From Forficula auricularia (Eukaryota; Arthropoda; Insecta; Dermaptera; Forficulidae), in contig JALMQS010000102.1 of the NCBI GenBank assembly GCA_024734495.1, forward strand, positions 12,006,223 to 12,070,222: a stretch of DNA of 64,000 nt, read 5' to 3'. The position numbers were made by a program, and so were the translations under genes. The notes under the pieces were generated by a model. The model did no database searches. It was not told the origin of the DNA and saw nothing but the letters and a program-made list of their open reading frames with translations. Positions 21,599 through 33,690 of the stretch are shown here, piece by piece; within the stretch, counting starts at the first letter, position 1; every line of letters starts with the position of its first letter.

Positions 21599-22165
21599 CT
21601 ACTCTTATTAAACGAGCAAAAATTGTATATTTTTTGTATATATACATTTTTTTTTTTTTTTTTTTTTTTGAAACGGCTCTACCGATTTTGATCAAAGCAA
21701 ACCTATTAACAAGTTTTCAGGATGAGAAATCAATCTTGGCTAGGCCTCATCAAAATTCATCTTAATTGATTTTTTTATTAATAAAAGTAATTATTTAAAT
21801 GAAAATATCAATAAATAAGTTTGTTTACATTTCTTTCAATTAGTTTTTATTTATTAATTGTTTTTTTTTTTAATTTAAAACCCACTAATATTTTATAGAA
21901 AATATTAATACATATTAGTATATATTAAAATTAAACAATTTAAGTGAATGGGGATTGATTTGATTATGGAATTGAGACAACGTCGGAAGAGAGGTTTTTT
22001 TTTATTTAATTAGTTTTCTTCTTATTAAAAACAAGTAACAAAAGATGATCAAGAGCAGTTGATGGTGGGGAAGTAATTTCCGAGTCGAAGCACAAATACA
22101 ATGTATACATTAATGTAAAATAATTGGTTTAATAAAATTTAAATTAAAAAATTATAATTTAAGTG
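21599..22165 (+). mobile_element. Helitron-like family H1, copy 1
   Basis: Starts CTACTCTTATTAAACGAGCA and then carries 'acggctctaccgattttgat' and 'ctggctaggtc'-like text as in the copies at 29066, 42138, 48998 (minus) and 60559 (minus). It contains one monomer (about 21985-22150, inverted) of the unit that is tandemly triplicated at 59441-60190. The 3' G-rich end is missing. A T26 run lies at 21650-21669 and nearby. Confidence 0.6.
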
Positions 22166-22169
22166 ATTA

Positions 22170-22745
22170 TTAATTGAGTTTTAAATCCCACAAAAAGTAA
22201 TAATCAAATATATATATTAGAATTTGCCAATTCAATTGACTATATAAATCCTTTCCTTTTTTTTACTTTTTCTAAAAAAAAATAATCATATTATAAGGCT
22301 CTAACTTATACAGATAATAATATTAATAACTATAAAGAATCTTGTCAATGACAATACATTAAAATTATTCTCTGAATTGCTTGCCAACAGCTGAAATGGA
22401 AAAATTTCTATTTTTTTTTTTTTTTTATTTTTTAATTTTATTCAAATTATTTTAAGTTACTTTAAAGTTACTTTAAAACAACAAATGATGTCACTATAGT
22501 ATTAAAAATGTAACTTCTAATTTTATTTCAAGTCCAAGTTTCCAAAAACAAGCCACAAAGAAAAATATTCATCATGGACGATAACATCACCAATTTATTA
22601 AAAGTTACATCAATTAGCCATTTGTATTAAATATTTATTTATGTGAAGCGACGTTTTCAGTCAGCATTGCGATTATAAAATAAAATACAGTATGAATCAG
22701 AAAAATGTTTCAAAATGCAGCTTGAAACTTCTTCCTGACCACTAC
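22170..22745. other. Non-coding
   Basis: AT-rich, with a T-run near 22410. No features. Confidence 0.3.
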
Positions 22746-22751
22746 TGCTTA

Positions 22752-23793
22752 GGGCCAGTTTATAAAATCAAGATGACCCTAGGCTAGGGAATACCCCAAG
22801 TTAGCTCGCAAATATGTTTCATAAAAAACATAGAGCATCGCAGACTAACCCCTCTATTTTTAACCTCGAACTTTGATAGGTTAACTTTACCCTGGGGATA
22901 ACCCTGTGTTTATTTACATTAGAAAAACATTTTATAGGTTAGAGTTTCAAATCAAAAGAATTCAAAGCAAATCGTTATATTATTTATTTTTATAATATTA
23001 TTATTATTATTATCTTTATATATTAACTGACGAATTAGAATAAAACAAAAAGAATTCATTATATAGGTATATTTTTTAAAAGTAAAATATCTAATAAATT
23101 AAATTAAAATTTCAACTAAATCAATATGATATTTTACAAAATAGCTAATTTTATTGTATTTATTTCGTAGAATAAAATTAGATCGGAAACGATTGAGTCA
23201 GCATTAAATTCTGATGCCAAATCATTCCCATATTTTTTATTCTTTGAAATTAGCATCGAAATCTGAACGACTTACAATCTTTATATTTATTAACGAGAAA
23301 AACAAGACGTTTCTCCTCTTCTATTGTGAAATTGGGAGTTCTTTTACTCTTAATTGAAGATTGGTCCATATTCTATCTTAAAATTTAATATTCACTTATT
23401 CAATACATTTCAAATTTTAAAATTACATGATTTGTCTCAGTTTTGTTGTATCTATCCATTTTATTTACTTTTTTACCACTTTATTTTTATATGATTAAAT
23501 AGAAAAAAAATTTCGATTGTTTTTAAATAATAAAAGAATACAAGACATTCATTCATTTGAATGAAAATGAATACAAAACAAAAAAAATCTAAACGTAATT
23601 GATTTTTTTTTCTAAAATAACTAAAATGTAGAGAATTTGGTCGTTTTGCCAACCTATTTTCCTACCCTTGACTCAGGGTAAGCTAACTCGATACTATTTT
23701 GTTTTATAAAATTCATATTGTTTGAAACTCCAGGGTAACTCTCAACCTAGAGTTGAGTAAGCCGAGGATTAGTTTTTTTTATGAAAAGGGCCC
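22752..23793 (-). mobile_element. PIF/Harbinger-like element with Myb/SANT remnant, copy 1
   Basis: Bounded by TTA-GGGCCAGTTTATAAAATCA on the left and ATGAAAAGGGCCC-TAA on the right. These are the GGGCC terminal repeats and 3-bp TWA target of PIF/Harbinger. The same element occurs at 36077-37152 in the opposite orientation (compare 'gggataaccctgtgtttatt' and 'taccactttatttttatatga'). No DDE transposase is seen, so it is non-autonomous. Confidence 0.8.
23158..23369 (-). pseudogene. Myb/SANT-like accessory protein remnant (Harbinger)
   Basis: The minus strand opens MDQSSIKSKRTPNFTIEEEK, then RLVFLVNKYKD, then (after a frameshift) KNKKIWNDLASEFNADS and FRSNFILRNKYKN. The pattern, with tryptophan/hydrophobic spacing and 'NF..EEK..LV.LV.KYK ... 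W..LA.EFN', is the Myb/SANT-like DNA-binding domain. PIF/Harbinger elements usually encode such a protein beside the transposase. The frame is broken after NKYKD and again downstream, so it is a pseudogene. Confidence 0.7.
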
Positions 23794-23796
23794 TAA

Positions 23797-24796
23797 GTAA
23801 AACTGTATATTTTTTGCAACGAAATCATCTCTAAGTTTAAGCAATTATAACGCAAAACATTTACCTAATTTTCTACTGATTTACACCCCCAAGCACTATA
23901 AAAAATGAACTTAAAAAATTACACCCACATTAGCCCTCTAAATACTCCTCTAGACCTATTTTAAATTATTAATTAAAACATATAAAAATAACCCTTCCAA
24001 TTTCTTATACCAAAGAAAACAAATTTTAAGTAATTAATCTTCTGTTTTCTTCTGCGAAAAAGAAATTTTAAGTATCTCTTGGAGACCGAGGGAGGGGGAT
24101 GGGGGGGAATTCATGTTGCATGTTAATGAGAGGATCTTTAACGAAGTAACTTGATGTTTACTTTGGGGATCTTTAAGTATTCAAAACAAAACGACAGTGG
24201 ACAAAAAAATGCAAGGGAATTCAGTTTGAATATTCATGGGATTAAAAAAAAAAATTATACTTTAAAGTAAAAATTATTATTTTAATTAAAGTAGAAAGGA
24301 AAATAAATATATTCGTAATATTAGAGATTAAAAATAATAAAATCATGTAACAAGGTGATTAGCTAAAAGGAAAAATGCAAATAAGTTTAAAAGGTTGTAA
24401 AAATGACCCGCACACACTTTTAAAGATTTAATAATAATATTATAATCTGACTATCTCGTTAAATTTATGGTAAAATTTGAAAAGCTTCAAAAAATAAACT
24501 TGTCCAAAAAGACATTAAAAGCTAGTTTCTCTTCTCATGTTTAAACTTTTTTAATAAAAAGTTGGATAAATTTGTTTTATTTTTAATTTGACCTCGAAAA
24601 GGTGTGTGTGTGTGTGTGATTAAAAATAGACTATTTCGATTAAATATTGCATTAGGGGTGTGTTCACAATGTCGTTATCGAGATACACTTTACGATGACC
24701 AAATTTTTTATTCTTTAAATAAACACATTTCGTTGTTCTAAAATGAGAGAACCTCATCTACTAAATCTGAGCTATAATGGAGTAATTTTTACTTTA
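23797..24796. other. Non-coding; (GT)n
   Basis: No gene. (GT)9 at 24602-24619, and G-rich 'gggggatgggggggaatt' near 24094. Confidence 0.4.
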
Positions 24797-27700
24797 TCAT
24801 ACAGGGTATGGTCAAGTATTGTAATCGTCCGTGAAAAAAGTGATTTTTTCCTTCTTTTTTTCAAAATATCTAAAAAACGGCTGAAACTATTTCGATTAAA
24901 AAAATTGAGCGAAACCATGTGCATTTCGATCCACAAAAAGCTCTAATAAGTGAACATTGAAAAAATTATATTTTTCGAGATAATAATTATTTTGCCAAAA
25001 TGTCTGTTTGTTAGTCTGTGCATTATCAAATTTTGTGGACGACTCTAACTCAAAAACTAGTGTGAATATAAAACAAAATTTCACACATAGTTTTTGGTCC
25101 ATTGAGATTAAGAGCTGATTAGATTTTGGTAAATATCGACCCAAAATTAATGGGAGGGGAAGGGGGTTAAAATTAAAAATCTAGGCTATTTAGAGGAAAC
25201 TCAACCAAATTTTGTATACATAATCAGTGGACCCCCAGAAGTCTAGAAATGCAAAAACTAACCGCCCAAAATGGGAGGGGGGGTCAAAAAATGAAAATCT
25301 TGGCCATTTGCCAACCTAAACCAAATTTTCTATACATAATCAGTGCAGAATGCGGCAGGAGTAAGCATTATTATGAATAAAAAATAGGAGCAGCGAAGAA
25401 TTATCTTCAGGTGAAGGATTATTATGACTACAGTGGCTTGAAAACCGAAAGATATTGTGATAATCCAGTGTACATGCCTACTACATCTATACAGTGATGA
25501 CCAAGTTATAGAAGAATAAGCAACAAATTGAAAACCTGATGAAGCGCGTTAAAGGGGATGAAAATTTAATAATTATGGGGAGTTGGAATGCAAGAGTAGG
25601 AAAAGGCAAAGAAGGAAAAGTGGGGCGAACACGGTCTCAGGAGATGGAATGGAAGGGGCGAAAGATTAATTGAATTTGCAGTAAGCACAGTTTAGTAGTA
25701 GCAACACACTCTTCAACACCATCCAAGAAGGATCTACACCTGAAAAATGCCAAAGACAGGGGAGATTTCAAATAGATTACATATATTATGAACAAGATTC
25801 AGAAGTAGTAAAGGACTGTAAAAGCTATCCTAAGGCTCGATATTTTTAAATGATCACACATCTAATTGCTGATGAAATGGTTCAACTAAATTTAAAAACT
25901 AATACAAAAGGAGGTCGATAAAAAACTGGGATATATCTAAATTAAAAATAGGAAACCCAAACTTTCAGAAAACATGAATAAAACTGGAAGAAAAAACACC
26001 AACAAATAATAAGAAGAAGAATCGAACTGAGAATGGAATGCTATGAAATCAAGCCTGACTGAAACAGCCAACGACAGTCCCTAAATCAATGAAAAACAAA
26101 ATTAAAAAGCCATGGGCAACAGACTGAAATACTGCAACTGATTGACGAACGAAGAAAAATTTAAGAACAGAAAAGACAGAAGAAGGGAAAGAAACATATA
26201 AAAATTAAGATGGAAAGTTATAAGAGAATGTAGAAAAGCAAAAGAAAAATGATTCAAGAAAAATGTAAAGAAGTCAACGAAAATCTAGTATTGGGAAAAG
26301 TTGATGTAGCCTATAGGACAACAAAAAGAAATTTTCAAGAAGACAAGCCAAAAAGCAAGAACATAAGAGATAAAGGAGGCTACATTATTCTAAACGAAAA
26401 CGAACAGGCAAATAGATGGAAGGAACACCTAGAAGAACTCTATGGAGAAGAAAAAACAATGAACCCAATAGAAGAAGAAGAATCTGTGGACGAAAAACGA
26501 ATTAGGAGACCCCATACTCAGGTCAGAATTCAGACAGCTTTGAAGGAACTAAAAATAATCAGAGCACCCGGAATAGACAATATACAAGCTGAAAATCCTA
26601 AAGAACTCTGGGAAAAGGCACGTGACAAACTTTTTGAACTAATTAGCAAAATCTATAAATTGGGAATCATCCCAAAAGATTTCGAAAAAACAAAATAGTC
26701 ACACTTCCCAAAAGACAGGCGCGGATAAATGTGAAAATTTCAGGACCATTAGCCTAACCTCACATGCCTCCAAAATCCTAACCAAAATAATCCAAAGAAA
26801 GAATAGAACAAAGAGTTGAAGAAAATCTGGGGGAAGACCAGTTCGGCTTTAGAAGAAACAGAGGCACCGAGAAGCAATTCTCTCTCTTAGACTAATAATA
26901 GAAAGGGCTTTTATCAGGGAAGAATCTGTCTACATCGGATTCATAGACCTAGAAAAAGCATTCGATAACGTCAATTGGGAAATTATGTTTAAAATATTAA
27001 AACAGGCGGGAATAAAATTCAGAGAGAAGACTAATCTACAATCTATATCAAAACCAGACGGCAATTATAAATATTGGTGATGAACAAAGAGAAGCCAAAA
27101 TAAAAAAAGGTGTAAGACAAGGATGTGTGCTGTCACCCATGATTTTCAACTTATACATAGAAGAAGCGATTAAAGAATTCAAAGACAAAATTGATACAGG
27201 TATAGAAATCCAAGGTCAAAAGATCGCTATGTTAAGATTTGCCGATGACATTGCCCTTCTAGGAAGCAATAAAAAAGAATTAGAGGACGCCTTGAATGGA
27301 ATTAACCAAATCCTAATAGAAGAAATCAAAATGAAAATAAACAAGAATAAAACCAAGGTCCTAGTATGTACAAAAAAGAACAAACGAGACAGGAATGCAT
27401 CAAAATTAACCAAGAAAACCTAGAAGGAGTTAAGGAATTCCGCTACCTAGGAAGTAAAATAACATGGGATGGGAGGAGCAAAAACGAAATTAAATCAAGA
27501 ATTGCCCAAGCAAAAATGGGGTTTAATTCAAAACAAAAACTACTATGCTCCTCCTCAATCAGCTTAGCAAACAGGAAGTTGCTATTGAAGACATATGTAT
27601 GGAGCATAGCCATGTACGGGTGTGAAACCTGGACAATTGGAAAAGCGGAGAGAAAGAGGTTGGAGGCTTTCGAAATGTGGTGCTACAGAAGAATGATGAA

Positions 27701-28152
27701 TATCAAATGGATGGATAAAATTACAAATGAAGAAGTTCTTGGAAGAATCGGAGAAAAAGAACCTTGTGGAAGAGTCTGAAGAAGAGAAGAGGTCAGATGA
27801 TGGGGCACACATGAGACATAGGGGATTGCTTAGGGATGACATCTTGGAGAAGTGGGAAAGAAAGGGGAAGGGAAGAACAGATTAGAATATTCAACCAAAT
27901 AATTGGGGATATGGGATGCCAGACATTTAGAGAGGTTAAACAGCTGGCGGGGGACAGAGTCGAGTGGAGACGGATTGTTGCATCAAACCAGTCTTAGACT
28001 GTATACCAATGAAATCAGTGGGTCCCAGGAGTTAAAAATGCAAAACTAACCCCCCCCACACGATTATAAATAATTTGATTAAATATTAAATATAAGGGAG
28101 GGGCCAGGTTGTATGGTAAAGTCAAGTGGATGGCCACATCAGAACATGTCAG
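24797..28152 (+). repeat. Unclassified repeat family R, copy 1, split by a LINE
   Basis: Begins 'tcatacagggtatggtcaag' (about 24798) and runs to 25345, then resumes at 28013 and ends 'gggccaggttgtatggtaaa...ccacatcagaacatgtcagc' (to about 28150). The uninterrupted equivalent lies on the minus strand at 40815-41510. The family also occurs at 54434-54640 plus 55047-55110, where it is split by another insertion. No coding is evident. Confidence 0.75.
25346..28012 (+). pseudogene. Near-complete APE-type LINE (endonuclease + RT), decayed
   Basis: Inserted in repeat R with an 8-bp duplication AATCAGTG (25338-25345 and 28013-28020). The 5' part gives endonuclease remnants in several frames: NLIIMGSWNARVGKGKEG, LFNTIQEGSTPEKC, GRFQIDYI. 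RT follows: VDVAYRTTKRNF, ALKELKIIRAPGIDNIQAE, LFELISKIYKLGIIPKDF, GCVLSPMIFNLYIEEAI, MLRFADDIALLGSNKKEL (FADD active site). The C-terminal region reads KLLLKTYVWSIAMYGCETW, RLEAFEMWCYRRMMNIKW and MDKITNEEVLGRIGEKE. Frameshifts and stops are scattered, and the 5' end is probably truncated. It is an RTE/Jockey-like APE LINE, exact clade uncertain. Best open blocks are 26249-26698, 27127-27423 and 27366-27779. Confidence 0.88.
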
Positions 28153-28385
28153 CTTATTATTACATGTAGAACGATTTAACATATTAATTTCTTCGGGAAT
28201 TGAAATCAGGGGCCAAAAAAAAAAGCAATCCGGAATATTTGCTGCCCTTCGAAGTGAACCCATCTGACATGTGTCGCGCTACATAATTCATTCATTGATT
28301 TAATTTGAATGAATTGGCTAAGGGGCCAGTTGATGTGGAAAAAGATGAGTTGAAGTAAAATCCCACTTTTATTTATTACTTTATT

Positions 28386-28458
28386 GATGGGCAGAACGTA
28401 ATCGATATTTTGCAACGTTTCGAGCGCTACACCGCTGCTCTTCATCAGTGCGCGTCAA
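28386..28458 (-). ncRNA. Hammerhead-like motif D (left arm)
   Basis: Minus strand: GCGCA, CTGATGA, A, stem II GAGC...GCTC with a 9-11 nt loop, then GAAACGTTGC. The core boxes are present; stem III and the cleavage site are unclear by eye. Confidence 0.45.
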
Positions 28459-28501
28459 CTGGAGAAAGATGAGCGCTGGAAACGTTCAGCATAAATATTT
28501 T

Positions 28502-28575
28502 CCAGTTGACGTGCACTAATGAAGAGCGGCGGTGTAGCGCTCGAAACGTTGTGAAATATCGATTAAGTCTGGCCA
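28502..28575 (+). ncRNA. Hammerhead-like motif E (right arm, mutated)
   Basis: Plus strand: GTGCA, CTAATGA (G changed to A in the core box), A, GAGCGGC...GCGCTC, GAAACGTTGTG. Same family as motif D, with one core substitution that should abolish catalysis. Confidence 0.4.
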
Positions 28576-29065
28576 AAATGAAGTATTAAATAAAATTTGG
28601 ATTTTATTTCAGCTTTTTTCCATAACTTAGCCAACTCATTAAAATAAAATAGGCCCACCAAACACGGTTCTTTTTAAACATTGATTTAATGTTCATTTGT
28701 AGCCATCTAGTGAATCTGAATTTCATTTCTTCAGAAATTTAAGTTTTGAGTTTTATTTGTTATAATTAAAAAAATGTCTTTTTGTCTGTCTGTCAGCGTT
28801 TCTGTGTTCTGGATTCCGATTGAACAAAAGGCCGTTGAAATGTTTTTCCGGTGTTAAAATGTTTATATTTCTAATGCGAAAAACTAATAAGAATTTTGGG
28901 CTTTCCTACATTAGAACATATGCTGTTTGAAAATTCAATAAATATCATTTGTTGAATGATTTTATTGACATTGTGATGATATAGTTAAAAATAAACAAAC
29001 GATTGTTTATCAAATTAAATGTTTATTACATTAATTAGTTTATTGATTTTAAAACACACTTATAA

Positions 29066-29662
29066 TCTACATCTTATTAAACGAGCAAAAATTGTATATT
29101 TATAAATTTATTTATATATATATTTGTTTATATTTTTTTCTATTTTGAAAACGACTCTACCTATTTTGATGAAACCAACTCTATTAATAATGTTTTAAAG
29201 GTGAGAAAACGATCTGGCTAGGTCTGGACATCATCAAAATTCATCTTAATTGACCTTTTCTTATTTAAAATAATTATTTATGGATAAGATGTCAATAAAA
29301 AGTTTATTTACATTTTTTTCAAATACTCTTATTTATTAATTGGTTTTTAATTTCAAACACACGGAATTTTATAGCAAATTATTATTATATATTAAAATTA
29401 AACAATTATAATTGATTTTCAAACTCGATAAATCGTTATTTAATTAAAAAAATTATTATACGAATTTATTTATATGCTTATAAACACATGATCTGCAGGC
29501 CATATAAGGCTAGAAATGCAAAAACTGGGTGCAGGGTAGCAGTAGGTGGGGTACAGTAGTGGGGGGGGTCAGGGCGGGAGCTGGGTTTTAAATTAATATA
29601 TAGCTTTTAACTGAAGCAAAAAGTTACCGAGCATTGCACCGTGAAGCTCCAAGGTACTTAAT
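29066..29662 (+). mobile_element. Helitron-like family H1, copy 2
   Basis: Starts TCTACATCTTATTAAACGAG after an A, and includes 'acgactctacctattttgat', 'gatctggctaggtctggac' and the G-rich 3' block (29515-29590). It ends 'gcaccgtgaagctccaaggtact'. The start with TC after A and a terminal hairpin about 12 nt from the end support a Helitron-like origin. No coding. Confidence 0.6.
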
Positions 29663-29664
29663 AT

Positions 29665-30585
29665 TTAAGTTTCAATTATGTAAATAAAGGCATAGAAGTA
29701 TTTTTTTAGGGCTTGAAGAACGCATATCTTGAAAAGCCTTAAACTAATGCAATTACTGGCTAGAATAAAGCAACTATTATATATAAAGTAAAACGTGGAC
29801 GCCGATTGGAATTAAGAATACTAGCCATTACGGAATCGTAAATTCATTTCATGGCTTTCGTTTTGAATTACGCCCACGTGGTAATATATTACGTAGCGTT
29901 CTTCTTTACAGATACCTGCTGTGTTGTTCAAAACAGGGGCGAATTCGGGCCTTGGATTGGTTGAGAAATTGAGTAGGCGTAAAATAGCATCTGGTCTTGA
30001 ATTAATGAAATAATTTGAATGCGTGTTCTTCATCCAAACAACAAACAAAATCGTTTATAACAACATAATTAACTCAGTCACTTAATGTATTTTACGTATT
30101 TATTTTTCAATTAACTTGATGCGAGAAAATTACCATCTCCATAATGGAAAGAGCTTGATTCAATTTGAAGGGTCTTTTGAGGTTTGAATGAATTTATAGT
30201 CTAAAAATATGGGTCATTATCTTCCTCTCAATGGATGATCTTCTACGAATGTTGACCTCGGAGAAGTCACCTGGTCTGATGCACATTATGCTGTTATAAT
30301 CCTTGGAAGAATCGCGTGCCGCATGATATCCAAAACTCTCCCCTCCGCATTGCTCCTGCTCCCATTTGTGACGTCCACTCTAATTTATACATTTTAATTA
30401 CATTCAGAGAAATAGAGGTTAGTTATTCTATTTAAAACTTGGATATTACATTTCCATTAATTTTTTATGTTATTTTATTGAATTTTATTCATAAAGAGAA
30501 ATCAAGAAATTGTCCTTTGCTTGATACAAATAAACATAGTATACCTAGTAGTATAAATGAATATAAATATATACATACCTATTAG
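29665..30585. other. Non-coding
   Basis: No gene recognised. 'gagaaatcaagaaattgtcctttgcttgatrcaaataaac'-like text near 30495-30535 resembles the outer end of the hammerhead element at 19311. Confidence 0.4.
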
Positions 30586-30589
30586 CCCA

Positions 30590-31550
30590 GTAAATAGAGG
30601 ATCCAAAAAGTGGTTCAGATTACATTAATTGCCGAAAAATATTTTTTTTTTAGGATCGTTTGGTATAATGTGGGTATGCCAAATCTAAGTTTGCGATCTC
30701 GATACGTGAGGACAGAATTTGGTGACCGAAAAACCTCGAAATTTTCTGACTTTTCCAGTTTTCGCTATAACTCGAAAAACAGTTTCCAACATTTTGTAAA
30801 ATAATCAACCTATAGTAAATTAAAGAGGACAAAACTATGCAAAATTGATCTATGTTGAGTTTGATTTCTAAAATGGGGATCCAAAAAAAGCACCTCAGAA
30901 TTACTTTTTGAATACCTTATCCCAAAAACTCTGGCTTTTTTCGATTGTAAGCCCTATTTGACCAAGAAGGAGCACGTTTTCGACAAAGACCACTCTAAAG
31001 ACTTTTAAACTAGATTAAATTTTCTGCAATTTAAACAAAGTTAATTGGATAATGGTAACCCGTGCCGCAATGAGGTTTAAATTTTGAAAAACTGCAATTT
31101 TTTGCAAAAATGGTAACGCAAAATGGGAATAATCGAAAACTAGTGCGAGATTTTGCAGGATATTCAAAAATGATCCCGGAGGCCGTTTTTGGATCCCCAC
31201 TCTTAAAAATCGAACTACTGGACCAATTTTCAATTTTTCTTTTTTTTTTATTTAATGACCTCGGAAACGGATCCATTTGGCCAGTTTCTTTCTTTTTAAT
31301 TTTTCTTTTAATCGACGCGAAATTTTGTCCTCTTTATTTACTATAGGACGGTTATTTATAACATATGAACTGTTTTGAGTTATAAGCGAAAAACTGGAAA
31401 ATTTCGATGTTTTTCGGCCGCAAAGCTGTCACTCCACAACTTCCGAGGTCGCACTTAGATTTGACATACCCACACCATACCAAACGATCCTAAAAAAATA
31501 TTTTCCTGCAATTAATGTAAGTTGAAACCCCTCATTTACTGGGGTAAATT
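30590..31550. repeat. ~960-bp fold-back, arms ~250 bp
   Basis: Left landmarks 'cagtaaatagaggatcc', 'ttaggatcgtttggtat' and 'aaattaaagaggacaaaa' recur inverted on the right as 'ccatttgg'-side text: 'attttgtcctctttat' (31321), 'ataccaaacgatcctaa' (31478) and 'cctcatttactggg' (31530). Arms are diverged by about 10-20 percent by eye. The middle shares phrases with 61080-61770. Confidence 0.75.
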
Positions 31551-31554
31551 GGAT

Positions 31555-32590
31555 TTAGGTAAATTCGCTTTTATTGTAATTGCGTTATGTATCTAAATTT
31601 AAATGAAATAATCGCCTTCAAAGCCTTCTCATTAAACGATTACATTCAGATAGGTGTAAAAGTGTACCTCAGAAGCGTATAGAAAATCCTGGATATCTAT
31701 AAATCTAAGACTTTTAACAAAAAGTGATTCAAGTAAACGTTCAAGTCAGCACAATTTCTAGAGAACAAGATAAGAATCAAGCTTCTAGTTGATGGGTGCC
31801 TCTGATGGCGAAGGGAAAAACTGCGATTTTTGCAAAAAATTGCTGTTTTTCAAAACTTCATCCTCCTTAAAGCGGCAAGGGTTACCATTATCAAATTAAG
31901 ATCAAACTGTGTTTGAATTGTGAAAATTTAATTTAGTTTTAAATGGAGCGAGGTTGCTACCTGAATGTTCGATAACGTACTTTTATGGTCAAAGTGGGAA
32001 ATAATAGAAAAAGTGCGAATTTTTTTGGATTTGCGGAAACCATAAAATACTCGAATTTTCAACTAGCTTTTGAGCCCGAACGGTTGGTCGGAGAATTAAA
32101 CCTAAAAATTTGTAGAAATTTTATGAAATTTTATTCTGAATAGGAAGATTATTTACGAAAAGTTGATAGTTTTCGAGTTATAAGCAAATAAAATGAGATT
32201 TTTGTTTACCTTATTTTGCATTTTTCACAATGTTCCGTCACGTAATTTTGTTAGCAAACCCTCGTAGATTCGGATTCAGCACACCAAAAAACATAACTTT
32301 CAGGGTAAAAGCTTAATTTAACTGGACTATTTGCTGCACTTAAAAAAAAAAAATTCCCACTAAATATTTTGCTTTATGGATTGGCCCCCCCCCCGCATGA
32401 AAGTTTTCTAGCTGCATACTCGAGCCGTACCTATGCCCGTACATTTTGTTATAATTTATATAGTGAAATAATGAAGAGCTAAAATAAACGTGTAAATTTA
32501 GCTTTATTTACTTTTTTAACAATACAAATAAATAATCAATAAAATATTGTAAACAAAACAAATTAATGATTAATCAATTAATACTATATA
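31555..32590. repeat. Diverged dispersed repeat, no gene
   Basis: Includes 'gagaacaagataagaatcaagcttctag' and 'gcggcaagggttaccattatc', variants of text at 61560-61700 and 6840-6900. No coding recognised. Confidence 0.45.
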
Positions 32591-32594
32591 TATT

Positions 32595-33345
32595 TATCTA
32601 GATTAATTTGTAACAACACTAAGAAGAAATTTCTCTAAAAAATTTCCATCTTGCCTAGAATCGAACCCACAAACCTCTTGAAATAGAGTCATTCTGCTTT
32701 AACTACTAGACCAATCTAATATTAAATTTATACCATAATTTCTGTTTAAAACTATAAATTTTTGATTTAGACTTGTGTCGAATAATATTGTATTCATTTG
32801 AACTCGAATGAAAATGAAAAAACACCAATTGATTTTTAAATTAGAAAACATTAAATAGTTAATTGACGAGCAAATTTAAAATTTAATTTAACTTGCACTC
32901 GAATTTTTGAAATGAAAGACTCTAATTCATTTTAAATTAGAAACATTAAATATATCGATAATTATTCCTCACCCCCCCCCCCGCCCCGCCACTCAAAAAT
33001 TTAATATTCAATTCGCTTTTTCTTTAGCACAGAAGAAATTATTCACATCTTATTTGATTTATATTTTATATATTATTTGTTTATTTTTTAATAATTTATA
33101 CTATTATTTAATTTTTTATGACAGGCTGCTCCAGTATTGCCATGAGAAATTCGGGCATGCATGTCTTAAGTCGTTCATATCTAGAACCTCATTTCTGATA
33201 GCTGTGTCAGGACGAAAATGAGGCGAAACTTTAGAAGACGATGTATTTTCGGTAGTTTATGGGTATACATTTGGAGTGTGGTTTTTTAAGAGGAATACAA
33301 TTTTTGGACCGAGACGCTGCCCGCCAAGGCTCAGCCCGGCAATTT
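32595..33345 (+). mobile_element. Helitron-like element, copy 2 of the 8767 family
   Basis: Collinear with 8767-9530: 'tctagattaatttgtaacaac' at the start, then 'cgataattattcctcacccc', 'gctgtgtcaggacgaaaatg' and 'gaccgagacgctgcccgcca'. The terminal hairpin is lost here. A tRNA-like insert sits near its start. Confidence 0.5.
32641..32720 (-). repeat. tRNA-like (SINE head) sequence
   Basis: Minus strand: TTGGTCTAGTAGTTAAAGCAG (A-box-like), then GTGGGTTCGATTCTAGGC (B box GGTTCGATTC). The acceptor arm does not close, so this is a tRNA-derived repeat or pseudogene, not a functional tRNA. Confidence 0.5.
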
Positions 33346-33526
33346 AACAACCCACCAATTTAATTATGCTTCACATTTTTTTTATGTTTAAGAACTGTGG
33401 AAAACATCATTTGGACAAATTTAGGGAAAATTTCAATTTTCTCTCTTTTCATTTAGACCTTTTTTTAAATTTTCTTAAACAGATTGATATATTTTTAATT
33501 TCTGTTATTCTTCTCCTTTTTTTCAG
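33346..33526 (+). other. Intron upstream of the kinesin exon, with polypyrimidine tract
   Basis: Ends in a long T/C tract (about 33497-33524, ttctgttattcttctccttt and following) and the acceptor AG at 33525-33526. No upstream exon was recognised back to position 1. Confidence 0.7.
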
Positions 33527-33690
33527 AAAACAACCGAAAGCCTTCGCTTTCGATCATTGTTTCTATTCGGTGGACGCGAATGCACCGAGATATGCATCCC
33601 AAGATCTGGTGTTCGATTCTCTTGGAAGGGATATCCTCGACAACGCCTTTCAGGGATATAACGCCTGTATCTTCGCCTATGGACAAACCG
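33527..33690 (+). CDS. Khc-73: Kinesin-3 motor-domain exon (KIF13/Khc-73-like)
   Basis: A 164-bp internal exon encoding KQPKAFAFDHCFYSVD, then PRYASQDLVFDSLGRDIL and DNAFQGYNACIFAYGQTG. This is the kinesin motor segment from the strand before the N-4 region to the start of the P-loop (GQTGSGKS, completed by the next exon). 'FDHCF', 'ASQ..VFD.LG..IL.NAF.GYNACIFAYGQTG' is characteristic of kinesin-3 motors and closest, from memory, to KIF13/Khc-73. Kinesin-3 proteins are plus-end microtubule motors for vesicle transport. The exon starts after AG at 33526, in phase 2, and ends before GTTAGT at 33691, one base into a glycine codon. It has no stops, its codon use is less AT-rich than its surroundings, and both splice signals look intact, so I believe it is a live exon. 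The next exon (with SGKSYT) was not found downstream. Confidence 0.85.

Larger units (their letters stand above)
28310..28650. repeat. Fold-back with a hammerhead-like core in each arm
   Basis: An imperfect palindrome centred near 28478. 'ccagttgacgygcact.atgaagagc' reads outward in both directions (minus from about 28461, plus from 28502), and 'gccaactcatt' marks the outer right arm against 'aatgaattggcta' on the left. Confidence 0.75.
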
